Source of the DNA: Clostridia bacterium
GTDB taxonomy: Bacteria; Bacillota; Clostridia; Oscillospirales; Butyricicoccaceae
NCBI GenBank assembly: GCA_017556565.1
Contig: JAFYMQ010000034.1
Coordinates: 1-8,404 of the forward strand
DNA: 8,404 nt
Reading direction: 5' to 3'
The notes below the pieces were generated by a model, which saw nothing but the letters and a program-made list of their open reading frames with translations, was not told where the DNA came from and ran no database searches. Position 1 is the first letter of the stretch. Each line of letters begins with the position of its first letter. The translations under genes and the position numbers were made by a program. Below, one piece after another: positions 1 through 4,513 of this stretch.

Positions 1-525
1 CATAATAAGCTCGGTTATTTCTTCGGGCGATTTGGGAATATCCTCGACTATCCATTGTCTGAGCAGCACGCAGGCACCGGATACTATGTATGTGGCGATG
101 AGCCGTACACTGTCCTCATCCAGACTGTCCATGCCTCTTATCCTGTCGCGGTAGCCCCACAGCGAGCGGTGAAACTCACTGAGAAGGGCCGCAAAATCCT
201 CGTCGGTATTGTATCTGAGCAGGATCTTCAGCTTGGCGGAATTGGAATACATGCAGCGGCATACGTTGAGCAGATATTCTCTGGTAGCAGCCGTAAAGTC
301 CGAAGGCTCGCCGCTTTTGTCAAAACTGAAGATATCCTTCTCGATATCAAGCAGAACGTCGCGAGGGGAGGAGTAGTGCTTGTAAAAAGTCGCTCGGTTT
401 ATACCGGCATGTCTGCACAGTATGCTCACGTTTATGTGCTCAAGATCTATCTGATCAAGCAGCGCTATCAAAGCATCCTTCAAAAGCCTCTTTGTCAATG
501 TTATCCGCTGGTTCTCGCGCTTCAT
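1..525 (-). CDS. TetR/AcrR-family transcriptional regulator (C-terminus cut by window edge)
   Basis: A 175-codon reading frame starts at ATG 525-523 and stays open to base 1, so the C-terminus lies outside the window. A GGAGGT ribosome binding site (531-536) sits 5 nt upstream. Residues about 8-55 form a TetR-type helix-turn-helix: a leading helix (TKRLLKDALIALL), then INVSILCRHAGINRATFYKHY, which matches the family consensus of an alanine-glycine turn and a TFYxHY recognition helix, followed by a segment where LL(D)I leads into the ligand domain. The remainder is helical and should be the ligand-binding and dimerisation domain; the layout resembles the TetR_C_8/DhaS-like subgroup, but the ligand cannot be told. 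It is divergent from the membrane operon starting at 709, the usual arrangement for a local repressor. Family assignment is firm; target and inducer are inference. Confidence 0.88.
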   Translation of the reverse strand, partial: MKRENQRITLTKRLLKDALIALLDQIDLEHINVSILCRHAGINRATFYKHYSSPRDVLLDIEKDIFSFDKSGEPSDFTAATREYLLNVCRCMYSNSAKLKILLRYNTDEDFAALLSEFHRSLWGYRDRIRGMDSLDEDSVRLIATYIVSGACVLLRQWIVEDIPKSPEEITELIM

Positions 526-543
526 GCCGCACCTCCGAACATT

Positions 544-684
544 TTGTAAACTATTAAACATAATCCGTTCAAGTGTTGATTTAACGACAATTATTATTAA
601 ACAAACTATTGCAAAATCAACACCTGTATATTATGCTATCATTAAAGGGAGATATTGTCAACCGATGGCAAAAACTGTTTACAA
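544..684. promoter_or_regulatory. Candidate operator inverted repeats in the divergent TetR/operon region
   Basis: The 183-nt region between the two divergent start codons is AT-rich and holds two inverted repeats. A 10-bp perfect pair is GTGTTGATTT (573-582) and AAATCAACAC (614-623). An 8-bp pair is TTGTAAAC (544-551) and GTTTACAA (677-684). There is also an 8-bp direct repeat, AAACTATT, at 548-555 and 603-610. The 614-623 arm lies between the predicted -35 and -10 of the plus-strand operon, where a bound repressor would block transcription. The arms are far apart (31 and 125 nt), which is wider than a single TetR dimer site, so they may be two half-operators or chance in AT-rich DNA. Confidence 0.4.
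609..637 (+). promoter_or_regulatory. Predicted sigma-A promoter of the DUF308/AI-2E/pgsA operon
   Basis: The -35 element is TTGCAA (609-614) and the -10 is TATGCT (632-637), with a 17-nt spacer. Transcription would begin near 644, giving a leader of about 65 nt before the ATG at 709. One arm of the 10-bp inverted repeat (614-623) is inside the spacer. Each hexamer matches consensus at four positions, so this is a moderate promoter, consistent with regulated expression. Confidence 0.5.
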
Positions 685-708
685 TTTTGAACGCAGGGAG
701 GATGCACC

Positions 709-1308
709 ATGAAGTTTTTGAGAGAAAAAGGCGGAAGACTGGCAGCATTTTTGTGTGAGGTGCTTATTGGTGTTTTGCTTATTGTTGAACCCGTAAGATT
801 TACATCGGTGGTTATTATCGCGGCAGGCGTGCTTATGTGTACCATGGCAGCGCTGAATATAATCAGATACTTCAAGGCTGACCCCGCCGCAGCCGCCGTG
901 GGAAAAAACCTGTACAGAGGCTTGACCTTTGCGCTTTTCGGACTTTTCTGCATTTTCTTTTCCCGTTGGTTTATAGATACTTTTGCAGTCATAAGCATAG
1001 TATACGGTATATGCATACTGCTGGCAGGTCTCAACAAGGTGCAGTGGACGGTTGATGCCCTGCGTCTCAGAACCGGCACGTGGATACCGTATGCCGTGTG
1101 CGCCGCGGTGACCGTTGTATGCGCCGTGATCATCCTGTGCAACCCCTTTGGCACTATGCGTGCACTGTGGCTGTTTACCGGCATCTCGCTTATCGCTGAG
1201 GCGGTTATGGATATCGTATCCATGTTTATAAAAGGCAAAGAGCAACCTCAGCCCCTGCCCCCCGCAGTTATAACAGAAGGAGCAACTACAAATGAAACTC
1301 AAGTTTAA
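709..1308 (+). CDS. DUF308/HdeD-like small integral membrane protein
   Basis: The 199-aa product is almost entirely hydrophobic segments separated by short charged loops. About six membrane spans can be seen, roughly at residues 11-27, 32-52, 70-87, 90-107, 124-143 and 150-170. This pattern of paired short helices in a ~200-aa protein is that of the DUF308/HdeD family; in enterobacteria HdeD is linked to acid resistance, but most Firmicute members have no known role. The C-terminus is polar and proline-rich (about residue 175 on). The ATG at 709 is chosen because GGGAGG (696-701) lies 7 nt upstream. It is the first gene of an operon: its stop overlaps the next start by 17 nt. Membrane location is clear, the family call is likely, the function is unknown. 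Confidence 0.7.
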   Translation: MKFLREKGGRLAAFLCEVLIGVLLIVEPVRFTSVVIIAAGVLMCTMAALNIIRYFKADPAAAAVGKNLYRGLTFALFGLFCIFFSRWFIDTFAVISIVYGICILLAGLNKVQWTVDALRLRTGTWIPYAVCAAVTVVCAVIILCNPFGTMRALWLFTGISLIAEAVMDIVSMFIKGKEQPQPLPPAVITEGATTNETQV

Positions 1309-2425
1309 AACCTGCCTGACGGTGGCGTGCAGCATATTTTTGCTGTACCTTGCAATATTCTATTGGCCGTCGGTGTCCGGACTGTTCAAGGGGCTGTACA
1401 CCGCATCCGTGTCCATCATAGTAGGCGCTGTCATAGCATATATATTGAATATTCTGATGACCTTTTATGAGCGTCACTATTTCCCCAAGACCAAAAAGCC
1501 CGCCCTCATCAAGAGCAGGCACCCTGTGTGTATGCTGCTTGCAGTGCTTACCCTTATTGCGGTGGTAGCCATCGTTGTTGCGCTTGTGCTGCCCCAGTTT
1601 GTTTCATGTATCGTACTGCTGGTCGAAAAAATCCCCGACACCGTCGGCTACATTGCGCAGAGGCTGGAGGACTGGAACATTCTCACCCCCGACGTGGTCG
1701 ATTCCATTGTTGCAATAGACTGGAAATCCCGTATGGAGCAGATAATCGGTGTGGTAACAAGCGGTATCGGCAACGTGATGGATATAGCCATCGGCACTCT
1801 GTCGTCTGTTATGTCGGTGCTTATCAATACCCTGTTGGCTGTGATTTTTGCCGTGTATATGCTGGCATCAAAAGACAAGCTCAAAGACCAGGCAAACCGC
1901 CTGATGAGCTGCTACCTCAAGGACAAACACACCGCAAGCATCAAGTATGTGGCAAACGTCTTTGATCAGTGTTTCCACAGCTATATAGTAGGCCAGTGCA
2001 CCGAGGCGCTTATACTGGGCGCACTGTGTACGGTGGGTATGCTTCTGCTGCGTATGCCTTATGCAACCATGATAGGCGCGCTTATGGCGTTTACCGCCCT
2101 TGTTCCCATTGCGGGTGCGTGGATCGGCGCAGGCGTAGGCGCATTTATGATACTGACCGTCTCACCGATGAAAGCCGTCATATTCCTGCTGTTCATTCTT
2201 ATTCTTCAGCAGATAGAGGGCAATCTGATTTATCCCAAAGTCGTAGGCTCGTCCATTGGTCTGCCCGGCTTCTGGGTGCTGGTCGCGGTCACAATAGGCG
2301 GCGGTATATGGGGCGTTCCCGGTATGATCTTCGGTGTGCCTCTGTCGGCTACCTTGTACAGACTTATAGGCAACAACGTCAGGAAAAAAGAAAACGTCTC
2401 AGCACAGGGCGTGCAGGAGGGTTAA
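1292..2425 (+). CDS. AI-2E family transporter-type membrane protein
   Basis: The 377-aa product has the length and layout of the AI-2E transporter family (TqsA/YdbI/PerM type, PF01594): two N-terminal spans, a third span near residues 74-97, a soluble amphipathic middle part (about 98-155), and a helical C-terminal half. The most diagnostic stretch is near the C-terminus: QQIEGNLIYPK starting at Q306, then a VGSSIGLPGFWVL segment and a glycine-rich GGGIWGVPGMIFGVP segment before the last helix. Upstream, a PIAGAWIGAGVGA motif is also typical. Some family members export the autoinducer AI-2, others are sodium or ion antiporters, so substrate cannot be given. Ribosome binding site AGAAGGAG (1275-1282) is inside the preceding gene and the two genes overlap, suggesting translational coupling. 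The gene for PgsA-like protein follows after 6 nt. Confidence 0.9.
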   Translation: MKLKFKTCLTVACSIFLLYLAIFYWPSVSGLFKGLYTASVSIIVGAVIAYILNILMTFYERHYFPKTKKPALIKSRHPVCMLLAVLTLIAVVAIVVALVLPQFVSCIVLLVEKIPDTVGYIAQRLEDWNILTPDVVDSIVAIDWKSRMEQIIGVVTSGIGNVMDIAIGTLSSVMSVLINTLLAVIFAVYMLASKDKLKDQANRLMSCYLKDKHTASIKYVANVFDQCFHSYIVGQCTEALILGALCTVGMLLLRMPYATMIGALMAFTALVPIAGAWIGAGVGAFMILTVSPMKAVIFLLFILILQQIEGNLIYPKVVGSSIGLPGFWVLVAVTIGGGIWGVPGMIFGVPLSATLYRLIGNNVRKKENVSAQGVQEG

Positions 2426-2431
2426 AAATAC

Positions 2432-2995
2432 ATGCAAGACAACGATCACCTCAAAAAAATCATAACTCTTCCCAATATTCTGTCACTTGTGCGGCTGCTG
2501 CTCATACCCGTGTTCTGCGTGGTGTACGTGTCTATGGAAGAATACAAACCGGCTGCCGCAATACTCCTGCTGTCGGGCTTGACTGATGTGGTCGACGGAT
2601 TTGTGGCACGCAGATTCAATATGGTCAGCGACCTTGGCAAAGTTTTAGACCCCGCCGCCGACAAACTCACCCAGCTTGCGGTACTCGCTTGTCTGATCAG
2701 CCGCTTTAAGCGTATGAGCCTGCCCTGCATTATGCTTGCGGTAAAAGAGCTGCTCAGCGGCATCGCAGCCCTGCTTGCGGTAAAAAAGACCAAGGTAGTC
2801 CTCTCGGCAGAATGGCACGGCAAGCTGACCACCATGCTGCTTTACACCATGATGGTGACCCACATACTGTGGTACGATATCCCCACGGTCGTGTCGGACG
2901 TGATGATCAGTCTGTGCGTGAGCGCCATGCTGCTGTCGTTTGTACTGTACACGGTGCGCAATATCAAAATGATCCGCGGCAAATACTCGGGCTGA
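2432..2995 (+). CDS. pgsA: CDP-alcohol phosphatidyltransferase, PgsA-like (phosphatidylglycerophosphate synthase)
   Basis: The 187-aa membrane enzyme carries the full CDP-alcohol phosphatidyltransferase signature, D-x2-DG-x2-AR-x8-G-x3-D-x3-D: D52, D55, G56, A59, R60, G69, D73 and D77. These aspartates bind the metal ions and CDP-diacylglycerol in the family. The N-terminal LPNILSLVRLLLIP (13-26) is also typical of PgsA. The predicted reaction is CDP-diacylglycerol plus glycerol 3-phosphate giving phosphatidylglycerophosphate, the first step towards phosphatidylglycerol and cardiolipin. Length matches PgsA (about 180-200 aa). Other alcohols are possible in this superfamily, and the genome may hold a second pgsA, so the symbol is provisional. 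AGGAGGG (2415-2421) precedes the ATG by 10 nt. It is the last gene of the operon, ending before the terminator at 3052. Confidence 0.85.
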   Translation: MQDNDHLKKIITLPNILSLVRLLLIPVFCVVYVSMEEYKPAAAILLLSGLTDVVDGFVARRFNMVSDLGKVLDPAADKLTQLAVLACLISRFKRMSLPCIMLAVKELLSGIAALLAVKKTKVVLSAEWHGKLTTMLLYTMMVTHILWYDIPTVVSDVMISLCVSAMLLSFVLYTVRNIKMIRGKYSG

Positions 2996-3015
2996 CCCCT
3001 GATAACAAAATCAAA

Positions 3016-3035
3016 CCTCCGTCAATAAATGGAGG
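3016..3035. repeat. Short hairpin, possibly a degenerate terminator copy
   Basis: CCTCC (3016-3020) and GGAGG (3031-3035) form a 5-bp stem with a 10-nt loop, just after the pgsA-like stop codon. There is no T tail. The left half closely resembles the functional-looking terminator at 3696-3718: CTCCGTCAATAAAT here against CTCCGTCAGTAAAT there, but the CTGAC part of the right arm is missing here. It looks like a terminator that lost half of its stem. Confidence 0.45.
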
Positions 3036-3050
3036 GGACGTAAAACAGTT

Positions 3051-3088
3051 GCAGTCACGGCAGATGTTTCTGTCGTGACTGTTCTTGT
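3051..3088 (+). terminator. Rho-independent terminator of the membrane operon
   Basis: Arms CAGTCACGGCAG (3052-3063) and CTGTCGTGACTG (3070-3081) pair over 12 positions with one G-T wobble around a 6-nt loop. The T-rich tail TTCTTGT (3082-3088) is short and interrupted. The position, 56 nt after the last operon stop, fits termination of the 709-2995 transcript. The tail overlaps the -35 of the next promoter. Confidence 0.75.
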
Positions 3089-3113
3089 ATAGCTCATATT
3101 GATATGATATAAT
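3085..3113 (+). promoter_or_regulatory. Strong sigma-A promoter with extended -10 for the small membrane protein
   Basis: The -35 is TTGTAT (3085-3090) and the -10 a perfect TATAAT (3108-3113), 17 nt apart, with a TGA (3105-3107) giving the extended TGn motif. Transcription would start near 3120, about 42 nt ahead of the ATG at 3162. The -35 begins inside the tail of the preceding terminator. Confidence 0.8.
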
Positions 3114-3161
3114 ATATCTAACAATTAGACAAATTTGAATTTGGAAAAGGAGTGTGAGCGC

Positions 3162-3437
3162 ATGAATTGGTGGAACATTTCGTTCTTTGGCATAATTCCT
3201 ATTCTCTCAGTAACTATCGTTTTCTTTATAAAGAGAAAATTGCTGTGGATATCTCCACTAATTTCAACTGCGTTAGGTATCGCTGTCAGCGTACTCAAAA
3301 TGCCTACTATCGTTAGTTATGGAGAGCACAGAGCAATGTTCTTTATACTAATGGTTCCTGGACAAATTGTAATCGGTATTATGCTGACGGTAATTGCCTA
3401 TGTCGTGGCACATTTATTGAAGCAAAGAGAGAAATAA
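3162..3437 (+). CDS. Small membrane protein of unknown function, 91 aa
   Basis: The product has three likely membrane spans: about residues 7-23 (FFGIIPILSVTIVFFI), 28-45 after a basic KRK turn, and 60-85, followed by a short basic tail (KQREK). The ATG at 3162 is preferred over an in-frame TTG at 3135 because AAAAGGAG (3145-3152) is 9 nt before it and nothing suitable precedes the TTG. General layout (tiny protein, proline-containing first span, basic turn, aromatic residues) is reminiscent of small Bacillus membrane proteins such as YbeF/DUF2651, but I cannot claim homology. The gene is visibly more AT-rich than both neighbours, with codons such as ATA, TTA and ACT that they use less, and it has its own strong promoter and terminator-flanked position. 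That suggests recent acquisition or a fast-evolving accessory gene. Confidence 0.7.
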   Translation: MNWWNISFFGIIPILSVTIVFFIKRKLLWISPLISTALGIAVSVLKMPTIVSYGEHRAMFFILMVPGQIVIGIMLTVIAYVVAHLLKQREK

Positions 3438-3469
3438 TCAAGTTCCAATATGTCGAATAGATATAAGAG

Positions 3470-3500
3470 CGCACTTCTATACACCGTTCGGTGCAGTGCG
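3470..3500. repeat. Compound hairpin
   Basis: The outer stem pairs CGCACT (3470-3475) with AGTGCG (3495-3500). A nested stem pairs CACCG (3482-3486) with CGGTG (3489-3493) around only 2 nt. It lies about 30 nt downstream of the small membrane gene and could act as an RNA 3' structure, but there is no clear T tail. Confidence 0.5.
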
Positions 3501-3527
3501 TTTGGTGCGATTTTGTACCGCACCAAA
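3501..3527. repeat. 9-bp perfect inverted repeat
   Basis: TTTGGTGCG (3501-3509) and CGCACCAAA (3519-3527) are perfect inverted copies with a 9-nt loop. The right arm runs directly into the palindromic element at 3525, sharing its AAA, so the two may be one composite repeat. Confidence 0.65.
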
Positions 3528-3625
3528 GCCTCCCCATGTGTAAGGGGCTCGATAGGGGCGGAGGGGTTGTCAATCCCTCAGTCAGCTTCGCTGACAGCTT
3601 CCTTTACACAAGCCGGGGAGCCTTT
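3525..3625. repeat. Imperfect palindromic intergenic repeat (MITE/REP-like)
   Basis: This ~100-nt element has outer arms AAAGCCTCCCC (3525-3535) and GGGGAGCCTTT (3615-3625), complementary with one mismatch. Inside them TGTGTAA (3537-3543) pairs with TTACACA (3604-3610). The centre holds a palindrome, GAGGGGTTG (3561-3569) with CAATCCCTC (3571-3579), and a perfect hairpin GTCAGC-TTC-GCTGAC (3581-3595). The wording, with CCCTCAGTC next to GCTTCGCTGAC and a CTCCCC/TTACACA arm, is like high-copy palindromic repeats I recall from intergenic regions of gut Clostridia such as Ruminococcus and Faecalibacterium. That recollection is unverified. There is no coding capacity, so any mobility would need a transposase elsewhere. 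Confidence 0.6.
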
Positions 3626-3645
3626 CTAAGCACAATACACAACGC

Positions 3646-3681
3646 AAAAACCGACCTATGATCGTAACCATAGGTCGGTTT
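3646..3681 (-). terminator. Hairpin terminator, best suited to the minus-strand kinase-like gene
   Basis: AAACCGACCTATG (3648-3660) and CATAGGTCGGTTT (3669-3681) pair perfectly over 13 bp with an 8-nt loop. Read on the minus strand, the stem is followed by a T5 run (3650-3646), the better tail; on the plus strand only TTT follows. It may act in both directions. It lies 50 nt beyond the stop codon of the minus-strand gene ending at 3731. Confidence 0.7.
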
Positions 3682-3695
3682 AACCGTTTTATGAA

Positions 3696-3732
3696 CTCCG
3701 TCAGTAAATCTGACGGAGGTTTTTTGCTTTTT
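3696..3732 (+). terminator. Rho-independent terminator, plus strand
   Basis: CTCCGTCAG (3696-3704) pairs with CTGACGGAG (3710-3718) around a 5-nt loop, followed by GTTTTTTGCTTTTT (3719-3732). On the plus strand this is a textbook terminator for transcripts leaving the small membrane gene, protecting the opposing gene. Its tail overlaps the minus-strand stop codon at 3731-3733. Confidence 0.85.
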
Positions 3733-4396
3733 ATATCAGGCCAAAATGCCGCGCGATCTTGTCGCAGACCTCGGCGCGGGTGTCCAGCCCGTTATCTTCG
3801 CGCACAACGGTAAAAAATCCGCTGCTCAGGTATTCATCATAGTGCTTGCGGCTGTTTATCAGCATGAGCCCCTGCCGATAATTTTCCATTACGGCATCTT
3901 TGTCGGGGCAGCTTTCTATAACGCTGAGCAAAAACCGCTTTTCGGGATCAGCGCGGTCAAAGAACCTGTCCACGCTCATAGACTGTGGCGAGAGCATAAC
4001 GGCAACGTGGTCAGGGTCTGCAATCTGCCTGAGTATATCCGGAGGTATATTGGTGTCAACTATGACCTTTTTGTCACGGGCGAGACTTATTATCTCAGCT
4101 ATCTCAAAACCTGCCGCCTCTCTGCCGGTCGCGTATATCCAACGCTCGTATTCCTCGGGCGAGCGGGTGACAAAATCCTTCCAGTCGGTGAGATTTCTTA
4201 TATAACACAGATCGGGCTGCAGCTCTTCGTTTGCCACAATATCGGATACCTCACTAAAATAATTCTCTCCGCACAGAACCATTCCGTATCTTTCGGCGAG
4301 CATTTTTGCCGTGGTGGATTTGCCGGCATAAGCCGTTCCGGTGATAAAATACGCGTTTTTCAAGTAGTGGCGCAGTATGTTGTTTTCTATATTCAA
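3731..4396 (-). CDS. P-loop NTPase / small-molecule kinase-like protein of unknown substrate
   Basis: The 221-aa product begins with a beta strand and a Walker A loop, GTAYAGKST (residues 20-28, K26 and S27/T28 expected to bind ATP phosphates and magnesium). VIVDTN (111-116) looks like the second core strand with a Walker B-type aspartate, D114. A later FFDRAD/EKRF segment (about 144-154) provides arginines and lysines that could form the lid. This is the layout of the nucleoside/shikimate-type kinase superfamily, and similar uncharacterised proteins occur in Clostridia, but no substrate motif is recognised. The start is TTG at 4396: an upstream ATG reads into a stop, GAGGTGAT (4409-4402) is 5-7 nt ahead, and the next Met falls after Walker A. 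It has its own strong promoter, divergent from the aspartate kinase, and ends at converging terminators. Cytosolic; role unknown. Confidence 0.8.
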   Translation of the reverse strand: MNIENNILRHYLKNAYFITGTAYAGKSTTAKMLAERYGMVLCGENYFSEVSDIVANEELQPDLCYIRNLTDWKDFVTRSPEEYERWIYATGREAAGFEIAEIISLARDKKVIVDTNIPPDILRQIADPDHVAVMLSPQSMSVDRFFDRADPEKRFLLSVIESCPDKDAVMENYRQGLMLINSRKHYDEYLSSGFFTVVREDNGLDTRAEVCDKIARHFGLI

Positions 4397-4415
4397 GCCG
4401 TATCACCTCATTGGT

Positions 4416-4444
4416 ATTATAACATATCCGCCGCCTGTCCGCAA
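4416..4444 (-). promoter_or_regulatory. Sigma-A promoter of the P-loop kinase-like gene
   Basis: On the minus strand the -35 is TTGCGG (4444-4439) and the -10 a perfect TATAAT (4421-4416), with a 17-nt spacer. The start of transcription would be near 4409, leaving a leader of only about 13 nt, so the ribosome binding site would be at the very 5' end of the message. Confidence 0.75.
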
Positions 4445-4513
4445 TCTGAGATACACCTTTGGCGGCGCGGCTTAATATACTGTGTTGTAAGACTTTATAT
4501 TATGGAGGATATA

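Larger units (their letters stand above)
3438..3730. other. Repeat-rich intergenic spacer between converging genes
   Basis: No coding region is supportable here. The 293 nt contain, in order: a compound hairpin (3470-3500), a 9-bp hairpin (3501-3527), an imperfect palindromic element (3525-3625), and two terminator hairpins (3648-3681 and 3696-3732). Apart from the first ~30 nt after the small membrane gene and short linkers, nearly every base belongs to some inverted repeat. Confidence 0.8.

Noticed and set aside
642..1335. Two long minus-strand open frames opposite the DUF308 gene
   Set aside because: Their translations have no recognisable domain, and the plus-strand frame has good start signals and a clear membrane-protein pattern.
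3135..3161. Upstream TTG start for the small membrane protein
   Set aside because: It would add nine polar residues and lacks a ribosome binding site, whereas ATG 3162 has AAAAGGAG at proper distance.
3438..3730. CRISPR array or tRNA in the hairpin-rich spacer
   Set aside because: There are no regularly spaced direct repeats and no cloverleaf; the structures are single inverted repeats of different sequence.
3746..4513. Long in-frame upstream extension of the aspartate kinase reading frame on the plus strand
   Set aside because: It is antisense to the P-loop kinase-like gene, which has promoter, ribosome binding site and conserved motifs; the aspartate kinase motif begins only at 4514 with its own GGAGG.
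4397..4513. Lysine or T-box riboswitch upstream of aspartate kinase
   Set aside because: Only 117 nt are available, shared with the divergent gene, with no terminator/antiterminator pair or recognisable conserved core.
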